Origin: an uncultured Aquimarina sp.
GTDB lineage: Bacteria > Bacteroidota > Bacteroidia > Flavobacteriales > Flavobacteriaceae
Direction: 5' to 3'
Length of the DNA: 64,000 nt
Assembly: GCA_947493035.1 (NCBI GenBank)
Contig: CANLOW010000009.1
Span: 40,307 to 104,306 of the forward strand
In this document: positions 52,634 to 60,883 of the stretch, piece by piece
Layout of the letters: each line of letters starts with the position of its first letter
Numbering within the stretch: position 1 is the first letter of the stretch
Program-made: the position numbers and the translations under genes
The notes under the pieces: model-generated
Told to the model about the DNA's origin: nothing
The model's input: the letters and a program-made list of their open reading frames with translations, nothing else
Databases searched by the model: none

Positions 52634-53290
52634 CTGATACGCTTGCAATAATACACTTTGCCTTATGGTAGTAAATTCTAAATTATTTGCTGCTATCAAA
52701 GTTCCTTCGGAAATAATTTCTCCGTCTATTTCTATATCGCCTGAAACTACATAACATAGTCCACTAGAGAGTGTTCCTTTTTTATCAGCTGCTATGTTAG
52801 AAGCTTCTATTTGTGTACGATTACCGTCTTCTTTTCCATAAACCACCGTTGAAGCCCCTAATCCAATAGGATACACCCTGAACTCTGCATCTTGCTTTAC
52901 TGCTTCGGGAATTAACCATAGCTGAAGCATGCGACAGGTTTCTGTCTGCGTATTGACTTCATTATGTCTAAAACCAACTTGACCCGATTTTTGAACTTGA
53001 AAATCTAAAGCTTTTAGGGTTTTCCCATGCTCTAACGATCCTTCATGGTCTAACTGTCCTTCCACCACAAATGTCAATACATCGATACCATTATGTGGAT
53101 GTAAGCCTGTAGCCACTCCTTCTTCAAACCAAGAATCGGCTAAATAAATGAGATTTCCAATACCTGGCCAAGTTCCTTCCCTTACTCCCATTCGAGGGCC
53201 ATATTGCGGATGGACAATTAGTCTTTTTTGTATAATGCCATGAAAACCTCCTGTTTCAATAGTATTTCGATCTAGTTTATATAATGCCAT
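52628..53290 (-). CDS. Pirin-family bicupin protein
   Basis: The 220-residue protein has the pirin N-terminal cupin with the metal-binding pattern GLHPHNGIDVLTFVVEGQLDHEGSL (about 62-86: HPH and a later His/Glu) and a second, poorer cupin toward the C-terminus. Length and layout are near YhaK/YhhW-type pirins, some of which oxidise flavonoids such as quercetin; the true substrate is unknown. The 3' end overlaps the convergent dehydrogenase gene by 6 bp. Confidence 0.82.
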   Translation of the reverse strand: MALYKLDRNTIETGGFHGIIQKRLIVHPQYGPRMGVREGTWPGIGNLIYLADSWFEEGVATGLHPHNGIDVLTFVVEGQLDHEGSLEHGKTLKALDFQVQKSGQVGFRHNEVNTQTETCRMLQLWLIPEAVKQDAEFRVYPIGLGASTVVYGKEDGNRTQIEASNIAADKKGTLSSGLCYVVSGDIEIDGEIISEGTLIAANNLEFTTIRQSVLLQAYQL

Positions 53291-53316
53291 GTTTCTTTGG
53301 TCTATTTTTAGAATTA

Positions 53317-53350
53317 TTGCTTACAATTTATGATGGTAGCATTATCTTTG
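53317..53350 (+). promoter_or_regulatory. Probable promoter of pyrF
   Basis: TTG (53317-53319) and TATCTTTG (53343-53350) lie 23 bp apart and face pyrF. The resulting leader of about 95 nt contains the palindromic repeat at 53400-53428. Confidence 0.6.
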
Positions 53351-53399
53351 CTGACATAATATATGTCACTCTAATTATACTTTAGAGTCTCTTCATTCA

Positions 53400-53428
53400 T
53401 GAGATGCTGAAACAAGTTCAGCATGACG
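53400..53428. repeat. REP-like palindromic repeat, copy 1
   Basis: This 29-bp element contains the inverted repeat ATGCTGAA...TTCAGCAT. It matches 54406-54434 except at two loop positions. Elements of this kind are scattered in many flavobacterial genomes (from memory). This copy lies in the pyrF leader. Confidence 0.6.
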
Positions 53429-53451
53429 AAAACACAGAAATTTGAATTCAA

Positions 53452-54261
53452 ATGAACATCGAAAAGCTTGTTTCCGAAATTAAAAGAAAAAAATCATTCT
53501 TATGTATTGGTCTTGATGTGGATGTAAATAAAATCCCTCAACACTTACTAAAGGAAGAAGATCCGATTTTTGAGTTCAACAAGCAAATCATTAATGCTAC
53601 ACATCATTTAGCTGTCAGTTACAAACCTAATATCGCTTTTTATGAAGCATACGGTGTAAAAGGATGGCAATCACTAGAGAAAACGATTACATATCTCAAT
53701 GAAAATTATCCTGAAATTTTCACCATAGCCGATGCAAAACGTGGAGATATAGGAAATACGTCAACCATGTATGCTAAAGCTTTTTTCGAAGATCTTGGTT
53801 TCGATTCGGTAACGGTTGCGCCGTATATGGGTAGTGATTCTGTAGAACCCTTTTTGGCTTTTGAAGATAAACATACCATCATGCTTGCCTTGACTTCCAA
53901 TCAAGGTGCTTTTGATTTCCAAACGTTAGATACCGAAGGAAAACCTTTATATCAAAATGTGTTAAAAACTTCTACTACATGGAAAAACTCAAAAAACTTG
54001 ATGTACGTAGTAGGTGCCACTAAGGATGAATATTTTGCAGAAATTCGAAAAATTATTCCTGATAGCTTTTTATTAGTACCTGGTGTTGGGGCTCAAGGTG
54101 GAAGCCTTGCTGGAGTTTGCAAACATGGGTTAAATGATCAAATCGGATTATTAATTAATTCATCTCGTGGAATTATATATGCTGGAAACGGTGAAGACTT
54201 TGCTCAAAAAGCCCAAGAAGCAGCTTTGAAATTACAGTCTGAAATGTCGACTTATCTTTAA
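53452..54261 (+). CDS. pyrF: Orotidine 5'-phosphate decarboxylase (type 2)
   Basis: The 269-residue protein has the catalytic motif [12 protein letters not shown] (Asp94, Lys96, Asp99) and the phosphate-binding end segment [14 protein letters not shown]. Its size fits the longer type 2 enzymes common in Bacteroidota. It makes UMP in the last step of pyrimidine synthesis. It is flanked on both sides by the same REP-like palindrome. Confidence 0.92.
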   Translation: MNIEKLVSEIKRKKSFLCIGLDVDVNKIPQHLLKEEDPIFEFNKQIINATHHLAVSYKPNIAFYEAYGVKGWQSLEKTITYLNENYPEIFTIADAKRGDIGNTSTMYAKAFFEDLGFDSVTVAPYMGSDSVEPFLAFEDKHTIMLALTSNQGAFDFQTLDTEGKPLYQNVLKTSTTWKNSKNLMYVVGATKDEYFAEIRKIIPDSFLLVPGVGAQGGSLAGVCKHGLNDQIGLLINSSRGIIYAGNGEDFAQKAQEAALKLQSEMSTYL

Positions 54262-54405
54262 CCACTAGTTTTAACTCATTTCACATTTTTGATTTAACAC
54301 CTAGACCGTTTTTATATATACGTATTTGTTGAAATAGTATAAATCGTCATTCTAAAAGATCTTAGTTCAAAGTCTCATTAAATAAAATAACAAGATAAAA
54401 CCTAA

Positions 54406-54434
54406 TGAGATGCTGAAATAAATTCAGCATGACG
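54406..54434. repeat. REP-like palindromic repeat, copy 2
   Basis: This is the second copy of the 29-bp ATGCTGAA...TTCAGCAT element, in the same orientation as copy 1 and about 145 bp after pyrF. The remaining sequence of this gap (54262-54505) shows no gene. Confidence 0.6.
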
Positions 54435-54505
54435 CATGCTAATTGTTTCAAAATATGTAAAGAGTTAGTTTTAGGCTTCTCTAAAAATTTTGATTCAATA
54501 TATAT

Positions 54506-54527
54506 TGTACGTAATTTTGTACAAAAT
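54506..54527. promoter_or_regulatory. YefM-type operator of the toxin-antitoxin operon
   Basis: ATTTTGTACAAAAT (54514-54527) is a perfect palindrome with the core TGTACA. A half-matching TGTACG core lies at 54506-54511, exactly 12 bp away. YefM antitoxins are known to bind paired TGTACA-core repeats, so self-repression of this operon is likely. Confidence 0.65.
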
Positions 54528-54537
54528 ATTTATCATT

Positions 54538-54792
54538 ATGATAACTGCTTCTGTATCCGATTTTAGAAAAGACATTAAGGAATACCTAAATAGAGTAACT
54601 GAAAACTTTGAAACATTAATTATCAATCGAGGTAAAAATAATGGGGTCGTTGTGATATCTATAGATGAATACAATTCCTTAATCACTACTCAACATGAAA
54701 TGTCTTCTGATGCCAATAAAAAGAGACTTGATTCGGCAATAAATAAATTCAAAAACGGAGATTCATTCGCAAAAGACTTAATCGAAGAATGA
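54538..54792 (+). CDS. YefM/Phd-type antitoxin
   Basis: The start is ATG 54538 (84 aa, MITASVSDFRKDIKEYLNRV), since the operator lies in the longer frame upstream. The N-terminal Phd/YefM fold has the typical A-S-x-S-D-F-R start and VVVISIDEYNSL (about 38-49). The acidic, flexible C-terminus (FKNGDSFAKDLIEE) would wrap around the toxin. Stop and toxin start overlap by 4 bp. Confidence 0.88.
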   Translation: MITASVSDFRKDIKEYLNRVTENFETLIINRGKNNGVVVISIDEYNSLITTQHEMSSDANKKRLDSAINKFKNGDSFAKDLIEE

Positions 54793-55046
54793 AATATGTT
54801 TTTGTAGACGAATCGTGGGAAGATTATTTGTATTGGCAAAAGATTGATAAAAAAATGCTCAAAAGAATCAATCTTTTAATTAAAGATATTGCTAGACATC
54901 CTTATGAAGGGATTGGAAAACCCGAACCATTAAAACATAACTATCGAGGATATTGGTCGAGAAGAATAGATGGTGAACACAGACTTATTTATCAAGTTAA
55001 AGAAGATGAAATTAGAATAGTAAAATGTAGATATCATTACGACTAA
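54789..55046 (+). CDS. YoeB/Txe-type mRNA interferase toxin
   Basis: The 85-residue protein shows the YoeB pattern: FVDESWEDYLYWQKIDKKMLKRINLLIKDIARHPYEGIGKPEPLKHNYRGYWSRRIDGEHRLIY and a C-terminal CRYHYD. The likely catalytic residues are Glu, Arg and His near positions 46-83. It should cut mRNA at the ribosome unless bound by the upstream antitoxin. The pair overlaps by 4 bp. Confidence 0.9.
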   Translation: MKYVFVDESWEDYLYWQKIDKKMLKRINLLIKDIARHPYEGIGKPEPLKHNYRGYWSRRIDGEHRLIYQVKEDEIRIVKCRYHYD

Positions 55047-55108
55047 AATTTGCTAAAGACAATACCTTACCAAAGCTTACTACCCTACTAAAGTCATAAT
55101 CTACATCC

Positions 55109-56392
55109 TTATAATTCGGAACTAGAAAGTCCTGCTTTCAATACTTCACCAAAACGAAATACATCCTCGAAAGAACAATATAAAGGAACTGGTGCCAATC
55201 GTATCACATTAGGTTCGCGCCAATCAAGGTATACACCGTTTTCCATCAGATAATGGAATATGTCTTTACCATAGCCATGAAGAAAAACGGACAATTGTGT
55301 TCCTCTTTCTTCAGGATTAGAAGGTGTAATGATTTCAAAATTACCTTTAACTTCTTTTGCTACTTCATTTAGAATATATTCTAGATAAGAAACAATCAAA
55401 TCACGTTTCTTAATAAGAGATTCCATTCCTACTTCATCAAACATTTCTAATGAAGCCAAATAAGGTGCCATACTCAATACGGGAGCATTACTAATTTGCC
55501 AAGCATTTACGTCTGGTTCTGGTACAAATTCAGGAGCCATTAAAAATCGTTCTTTCTTATGATGTCCCCACCAACCTTCAAATCTTGGAATATCTTTTAA
55601 ACCATGATGACGTTCATGCACAAAACAACCCGAAGCGCTTCCTGGGCCACTATTCATATATTTATAACTGCACCAAGCCGCAAAATCAATATCCCATTCA
55701 TGTAATTTCAACTCAATATTCCCTGCAGCATGTGCCAAGTCCCAACCTACAAACATTCCTTTAGCTTTAGCTGCTGTGGTAATTGTTTCCATATCAAAAA
55801 CCTGACCTGTGTAATAATTGACACCTCCAATCAACAACAAAGCGCATTCTTCTCCTACTGCTGATATTGTTTTTAAAACATCTTCTGTTCTAAAATTATG
55901 TTCTCCATCTCGTTTTTTTAAGGTTACGATAGCCTCTTCTGGATCATATCCATGAAAGCGCACTTGACTTGCTAACATATACTGATCACTAGGAAATGCT
56001 TTTTCTTCACAAATAATTTTAAATCGTTTTGAAGTAGGGCGATAAAAAGACACCATCAATAAATGTAAGTTTACTGTCAAGGTGTTCATCACAGAAACTT
56101 CACTTGGTTTTGCTCCTACTATTTTCGATAGTGTTGATGAAAACCGCTCATGATAATCCCACCAAGGTTTTTCTGCATAAAAATGCCCCTCAACCCCAAG
56201 GTTTTTCCAATCTTCCATGATCTCATCCACAAAGGCTTTCGAATTCTTAGGCTGTAACCCTAATGAATTCCCAACAAAGTATATGACATCTTTACCATTT
56301 AACTGTGGAAAATGAAACTGATCGCGATAAGATCTCAAAGCATCTTTTTGATCTAGAGACTGTGCAAAAGCTAATGAATTTTCGAACTGCAT
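55109..56392 (-). CDS. kynU: Kynureninase
   Basis: The 427-residue PLP enzyme has the kynureninase marks: VYFVGNSLGLQPK near the N-terminus, GWDLAHAAGN (about 218), the PLP-lysine segment WCSYKYMNSGPGS (about 237-249), and ERFLMAPEFVPEPDVNAWQISNAP. It splits kynurenine to anthranilate and alanine in tryptophan breakdown. No other kyn gene is adjacent. Confidence 0.93.
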   Translation of the reverse strand: MQFENSLAFAQSLDQKDALRSYRDQFHFPQLNGKDVIYFVGNSLGLQPKNSKAFVDEIMEDWKNLGVEGHFYAEKPWWDYHERFSSTLSKIVGAKPSEVSVMNTLTVNLHLLMVSFYRPTSKRFKIICEEKAFPSDQYMLASQVRFHGYDPEEAIVTLKKRDGEHNFRTEDVLKTISAVGEECALLLIGGVNYYTGQVFDMETITTAAKAKGMFVGWDLAHAAGNIELKLHEWDIDFAAWCSYKYMNSGPGSASGCFVHERHHGLKDIPRFEGWWGHHKKERFLMAPEFVPEPDVNAWQISNAPVLSMAPYLASLEMFDEVGMESLIKKRDLIVSYLEYILNEVAKEVKGNFEIITPSNPEERGTQLSVFLHGYGKDIFHYLMENGVYLDWREPNVIRLAPVPLYCSFEDVFRFGEVLKAGLSSSEL

Positions 56393-56396
56393 AATA

Positions 56397-56404
56397 CAAA
56401 TATA
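56397..56404 (-). promoter_or_regulatory. -7 box upstream of kynU
   Basis: TATATTTG on the minus strand fits TANNTTTG and lies 4 bp before the kynU ATG, so the transcript would be leaderless or nearly so. No clear -33 TTG is seen. Confidence 0.4.
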
Positions 56405-56410
56405 GAAGCT

Positions 56411-56438
56411 AGTTGTCAGTTGTCAGTTATCAGTTATC
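56411..56438. repeat. Tandem 7-bp repeat
   Basis: Four tandem heptamers (AGTTGTC twice, then AGTTATC twice) lie in the divergent gap between kynU and the methyltransferase gene. The unit could change in number by slippage and shift promoter spacing. Confidence 0.6.
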
Positions 56439-56516
56439 AGTTTTATTCATAAAAAATTATAAACCACGAACCACAAACCATGAACTACTAATATCTTTAC
56501 CAAAAATTAATTACGC

Positions 56517-57158
56517 ATGCACTTTATACCTCAAGAACTCGACGATTACGTTGTGGCACATTCTCAAGAAGAACCAAAATTACTACAAGATTTAACTCGA
56601 GAAACGTATCAAAAAATACTACAACCACGCATGCTTAGTGGTCACTATCAAGGGAGGGTATTGAGTATGATCTCTAAATTAATTCAGCCTAAAACTATTT
56701 TAGAAATAGGTACCTACACAGGGTATTCAGCATTATGTTTGTGTGAAGGAATTCAAAAAGAAGGAGAATTAATCACAATAGATATTAACGAAGAGTTAGA
56801 ATGGTTACAAACTAAATACTTTCAACAATCTGATTTTAAAGATCAAATTATACAAAAAGTAGGAGATGCCACCCAAATTATACCTGAACTAGATCAAACT
56901 TTTGATCTTGTTTTTATCGATGCAGACAAACCTAATTACCCTTTATACTTTGAACAAGTTATTCAAAAGATGAATAAAGGAGGAATTATACTGTCTGACA
57001 ATGTATTGTGGAGTGGAAAGGTAATTGAGACTCTTGATCCTCGTGATGAATCGACTAAAGCATTATTACATTATAACAAATTAATTAATGAAGATACTCG
57101 AGTGGAAACGGTATTATTACCTATTCGCGATGGGTTAACTATTAGCAGAGTGTTATAA
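56517..57158 (+). CDS. SAM-dependent O-methyltransferase
   Basis: The 213-residue protein is of the catechol/caffeoyl-CoA O-methyltransferase type: SAM motif ILEIGTYTGYSALCL (about 61-75), DLVFIDADKPNYPLYF (about 127-142, metal and substrate) and ILSDNVLWSGKV (about 155-166). The natural substrate is unknown. The start at 56517 gives the usual family N-terminus. Confidence 0.85.
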   Translation: MHFIPQELDDYVVAHSQEEPKLLQDLTRETYQKILQPRMLSGHYQGRVLSMISKLIQPKTILEIGTYTGYSALCLCEGIQKEGELITIDINEELEWLQTKYFQQSDFKDQIIQKVGDATQIIPELDQTFDLVFIDADKPNYPLYFEQVIQKMNKGGIILSDNVLWSGKVIETLDPRDESTKALLHYNKLINEDTRVETVLLPIRDGLTISRVL

Positions 57159-57200
57159 TTTTAGTACTTTAAACATTAAATTCTCTTTTAAATCAAACTA

Positions 57201-57998
57201 ATGGACACCTTAGAAATTTATCAAATAGATGCTTTCACTAACGAACTTTTCAAAGGAAACCCCGCAGCGGTATGTCCATTAGATGAATGGATTGATGAAA
57301 CCATCATGCAAAATATTGCTGCTGAAAATAACTTATCAGAAACGGCTTTTTATGTAAAAAAAGATAATCATTATGAAATTCGTTGGTTTACTCCTCTAGT
57401 AGAAATTCCATTATGTGGTCACGCCACTCTAGCAACTGCTTTTGTGGAATTTAACATAAAAAATAATTCAAATAAAACGCTCTATTTTAAAACGATAGAT
57501 AACCTAAAGTTAAGTGTCGAGAAAAAGGGAGATTTAATTGAATTGGATTTCCCTACAGATACTGTAGAAGAAATTCCTTTAGAAAAAGAGTTTGATAGTC
57601 TTTTCAAACACCAACCCGTAAAAGCGCTTAAAGGTAAGTATGATCTGATTTTAGTGTTTGAAAATGAAAAACAGATTGAAACGCTTACTCCTGATTTCCA
57701 TAAGATATCACTTATAGATAACTACCGTGGTATTATCGCTACCTCTCTTGGTAATACAACAGACATTGTATGTCGCTTTTTTGCTCCAAATGCTGGTATT
57801 GATGAGGATCCTGTTACTGGATCAGCTCACACTTCTTTAATTCCATATTGGTCAAAAGAATTGGGTAAAAACACTATCGTCTCTCAACAAATCTCTAAAA
57901 GAACTGGTGTTTTATATTGCCAACACGAAAACAATCGTGTTAAAATATCTGGCGAAGCTAAACTGTATTTGAAAGGAGAAATATATATTAACTCTTAG
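57201..57998 (+). CDS. PhzF-family isomerase
   Basis: The 265-residue protein has the PhzF pattern: QIDAFTNELFKGNPAAVCPL at the N-terminus, NNLSETAFY with the catalytic Glu (about 47), PLCGHATLATAF, and DEDPVTGSAHTSLIPYW in the second half. Members are isomerases or epimerases of small cyclic acids, but no phenazine gene cluster is present here, so the substrate is unknown. It follows the methyltransferase gene by about 40 bp and may be co-transcribed. Confidence 0.88.
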   Translation: MDTLEIYQIDAFTNELFKGNPAAVCPLDEWIDETIMQNIAAENNLSETAFYVKKDNHYEIRWFTPLVEIPLCGHATLATAFVEFNIKNNSNKTLYFKTIDNLKLSVEKKGDLIELDFPTDTVEEIPLEKEFDSLFKHQPVKALKGKYDLILVFENEKQIETLTPDFHKISLIDNYRGIIATSLGNTTDIVCRFFAPNAGIDEDPVTGSAHTSLIPYWSKELGKNTIVSQQISKRTGVLYCQHENNRVKISGEAKLYLKGEIYINS

Positions 57999-58124
57999 AA
58001 AACTTAATTATTTTTTGGATACTGCAAGTATAATATCTTAAGGTCTTGCGTAAAACTGAAATTTCACTCATTATTAACACCTCTAGAATGTTATGATACG
58101 TGTAAACATATTCTACAAAATCTA

Positions 58125-58895
58125 CTAATCAATCTCACTATATTTATCTATAGCTTCTTGAATATGTTCTATTCTATTTTCAGGATCTGGGTGAGAACTC
58201 CTAAATTCGGGTACTCGATTAGGTCCAGCAGCAGCTTTTAAGACTTTCATTACTTCAATCATTTGACTTGGGTCATATCCAGCGTTAATCATAAACAATA
58301 CCCCAAGCTCATCACTTTCCAATTCATCATCTCTTCCATTTTTCAACAATGTCCCATTGGCATATTGATTGACTACTCCTCCCATATCTGCACCGACAGA
58401 AGCTCCCATAGAAATTGTTTTCCAGAATTCACTTTCAGCTACACGTTCTGCCGAATGTCTTCCTAAAACATGTCCTATTTCATGACCTAAAACACCTGCG
58501 ACCTGATCTTCACTTTTCAATTGAGATAACAATCCATAAGTCATAAATATCTGTCCTCCTGGCAATGCGAAAGCATTAATGGTTTGATCGTCTCTTAACA
58601 AATGAAAATCATATTGGTAAGGTGTTTCTTTGGCCATACTACTATTGACCAATTTATTCCCAATATTGTCTATGAGTGATTGTAGTTTTGTATCAGGATG
58701 TAAACCACCATGTTGTTGCGCCATTTGAGGAGCGCTTTGAAGACCTATTTGAATTTCTTGCTGAGGATTCATGCTTATATTTTGAACACGATTTGTATAA
58801 GGGTTAACTGTCTTGTTTCCACATTTTTTAATAAATGCGAAGGCCACTACAGCTAAACCAATCAATATTCGAAATTTTAAGCCACCTCTTTTCAT
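58125..58895 (-). CDS. M48-family zinc metallopeptidase
   Basis: The 256-residue protein has an N-terminal membrane anchor or signal (about 7-23) and the catalytic HEIGH (His138, Glu139, His142), with the third ligand Glu in DELESDELG (about 195). It is like YcaL/LoiP-type envelope proteases that act on misfolded outer-membrane proteins. It lies 4 bp downstream of a CAP-domain lipoprotein gene and probably ends an envelope operon. Confidence 0.88.
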   Translation of the reverse strand: MKRGGLKFRILIGLAVVAFAFIKKCGNKTVNPYTNRVQNISMNPQQEIQIGLQSAPQMAQQHGGLHPDTKLQSLIDNIGNKLVNSSMAKETPYQYDFHLLRDDQTINAFALPGGQIFMTYGLLSQLKSEDQVAGVLGHEIGHVLGRHSAERVAESEFWKTISMGASVGADMGGVVNQYANGTLLKNGRDDELESDELGVLFMINAGYDPSQMIEVMKVLKAAAGPNRVPEFRSSHPDPENRIEHIQEAIDKYSEID

Positions 58896-58899
58896 GATA

Positions 58900-59550
58900 T
58901 CAAAATTTTATAAATAATTGTGTAAAGTATAAGTCTCCATTTTCAGCTCTTACTGATGCAATACCTATTTCATCAAAAACACCTTCTATATTTGCTCGAT
59001 GTCCAGGGCTTTCTATCCATTCTTTCACTACCTGAGCTGCTGATATTTGCTTTCTAGCTGTATTTTCTGACACTCTTCTTGCCGATTCAATACGAACTAA
59101 TGGGCAGAATCTATTTTTAAAATTATCATGTCCAATTTTATCTTCTTCAATCTGAATTAAATTATGCTCTACAGCTAATAATTTAGCTGTTTTATTAGGT
59201 GATAATTTATTTAAACCTAAATCTACTCTATGCAAATTTACTAAAACTAAAATCTCTTCACTTAAAACAGTTATATCCTCTTCTAATAATGTTTTTCTTT
59301 GTTCTTCGTTTAATTTGTCTATTGCAGCTACAAATCCTGAACAATCAATTACAACAGTACCAGAAGGGCTTTCTTTAATTGGTGTTTTACTTTCGATACT
59401 TTCATCAAAGGCATTCACTACATCTGTTCCACTACTTGAACCTTTTTCTAGAATAGTCGAATTTTCTTGAACATCTTCTCCTTTACTTTCAGACGAACCA
59501 CATGATACTACTACCAAAAAGGTAATAGCTAAATAAGCTAACTTTTTCAT
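58900..59550 (-). CDS. CAP-domain lipoprotein (first paralogue)
   Basis: The 216-residue protein starts with a lipoprotein signal (LAITFLVVVSCGSSES, lipobox ending at Cys17). After a low-complexity linker, the CAP/SCP domain occupies about 90-216, with AVEHNLIQIEEDKIGHDNF, ENTA and WIESPGHRANIEG. It resembles the CAP lipoprotein gene at 60297-60863, so the two are probably old duplicates around a peptidase gene. The biochemical role of bacterial CAP proteins is not settled. Confidence 0.82.
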   Translation of the reverse strand: MKKLAYLAITFLVVVSCGSSESKGEDVQENSTILEKGSSSGTDVVNAFDESIESKTPIKESPSGTVVIDCSGFVAAIDKLNEEQRKTLLEEDITVLSEEILVLVNLHRVDLGLNKLSPNKTAKLLAVEHNLIQIEEDKIGHDNFKNRFCPLVRIESARRVSENTARKQISAAQVVKEWIESPGHRANIEGVFDEIGIASVRAENGDLYFTQLFIKF

Positions 59551-59591
59551 TTAGATTTTAAATTTTAGGGCGGCCGCAATGTATAAAAAAC

Positions 59592-60287
59592 CTAAGGCTT
59601 TAGTAGTGAGTTTATCCCTAAAATATGAGTAAAAAAGTAGCTAAAATCTAATGGTATTTCTTCTTTTTTTAATGTTTTACCATAAACATCTAATTCTAAG
59701 GCTGTTTTTAGAATTTCAAAGGATGTAGCACGATAACTATAATGCCATGGTTCATATGAAAAACCCGTTCTTTTTTCATCATCTGTATAGACTAAATAGA
59801 ATCCAAAATCGGCTGCATTTTTCTGCATCCACTCATGTAATCTACAAAATGCTCCTTCTTCAGAAAAATTTTTAGCCACTAATAAACTTTGAGGGGTATT
59901 CTTAACTTTTTGAATAATATCTATATCTGTTCCCCAATGGTGCCTTGATGTACCAGGATAAGTAGAATATTCTATAATTTTCTGAGACGCCGCTTCACTT
60001 GACAATCCTTGATTGGTATATTTTTTAAATTTTCTATCCCAAATATTTTTTTGTCTATCAAAATTTCTAAAACCTGAAGCAATTCTGATTTCTATACCTT
60101 CTACTCTGGCTTTTTTTTGCATTTTCAGAAAAGCATCGTAGACTTCTGACCTTAATTTATATGGATTACTACTTCCTCCTTTTGGAATTTGTTTTCCTAA
60201 AATTTCATCTTCAGTAAAGGATTGTTGACTAAATAACAACAAAGGAACAAATGCACAAAACAAAAAAAAAGTAACTATTTTATTCAT
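59592..60287 (-). CDS. VanY/M15-family D-alanyl-D-alanine carboxypeptidase-like protein
   Basis: The 231-residue protein has a signal peptide (about 1-20) and the M15 peptidase pattern: SGFRNFDRQ (about 71-79), SRHHWGTDIDI with zinc ligands His (116/117) and Asp (121), and a late EPWHYSY with the third ligand His. It should trim the peptidoglycan stem peptide in the periplasm. It lies between two CAP-domain lipoprotein genes, which suggests work on the cell wall or surface. Confidence 0.85.
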   Translation of the reverse strand: MNKIVTFFLFCAFVPLLLFSQQSFTEDEILGKQIPKGGSSNPYKLRSEVYDAFLKMQKKARVEGIEIRIASGFRNFDRQKNIWDRKFKKYTNQGLSSEAASQKIIEYSTYPGTSRHHWGTDIDIIQKVKNTPQSLLVAKNFSEEGAFCRLHEWMQKNAADFGFYLVYTDDEKRTGFSYEPWHYSYRATSFEILKTALELDVYGKTLKKEEIPLDFSYFFTHILGINSLLKP

Positions 60288-60296
60288 GATCGAATA

Positions 60297-60863
60297 TTAA
60301 AGCTTAGCAAAAATCTGCGTGTAAAAGATAGTCCCTTTTTCATTGATAACTGCTGATGTTGCTGTAATATCAAAATCTCCTTCAATATTCTTTTTATGAT
60401 TCGGACTTAATAACAAAGCTTCGACTACTTCTTTAGCAGTATCATAACCAAAAGCTGTATTTTCGGCAAAAGCAAAAACATTATTTACCTGTGAAATAGA
60501 GCAAAACCTATCCATTGCTTGGTCATGACTGATAGTATTATTTTCTATTTGGTATTCATTATGCAAAACACCTAATAGTAATAAATTCTCATTGGCTTGT
60601 AGTGAAGACAAGTTCTTAGTTTCTCTATAATTATTGACCTCTACTAATATTAATTCTGTTAATTCTCTATTATTTTTTGACAGTAATGTTTGTTTTTGTT
60701 CTTCACTTAAAGAAAGTAACATTGAATCTACAGCATTACAATCTTCTGAAGAAATCACTCTTCCACTGGCACCTACCACAGGGTTGGATGAAGGGTTCGA
60801 ATCATCAGATTCACACGAAAATGTTGTTAAAGTGATAATTATTAAAACAAGTAGTTTTTTCAT
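60297..60863 (-). CDS. CAP-domain lipoprotein (second paralogue)
   Basis: The 188-residue protein has a lipoprotein signal (LVLIIITLTTFSCESDD, lipobox at Cys17), then a CAP/SCP domain with LGVLHNEYQIENNTISHDQAM, FAENTAFGYD and LLSPNHKKNIEG. It starts about 20 bp after the T9SS protein gene and ends 9 bp before the peptidase gene, so it belongs to the same leftward gene group. Confidence 0.82.
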   Translation of the reverse strand: MKKLLVLIIITLTTFSCESDDSNPSSNPVVGASGRVISSEDCNAVDSMLLSLSEEQKQTLLSKNNRELTELILVEVNNYRETKNLSSLQANENLLLLGVLHNEYQIENNTISHDQAMDRFCSISQVNNVFAFAENTAFGYDTAKEVVEALLLSPNHKKNIEGDFDITATSAVINEKGTIFYTQIFAKL

Positions 60864-60883
60864 TTTACAATCTTAGTGAGAAA

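Noticed and set aside
59570..59577. Isolated NotI-like GCGGCCGC in AT-rich DNA
   Set aside because: Striking by composition, but only an 8-bp palindrome in a short gap, with no symmetrical partner or conserved context; could be chance.
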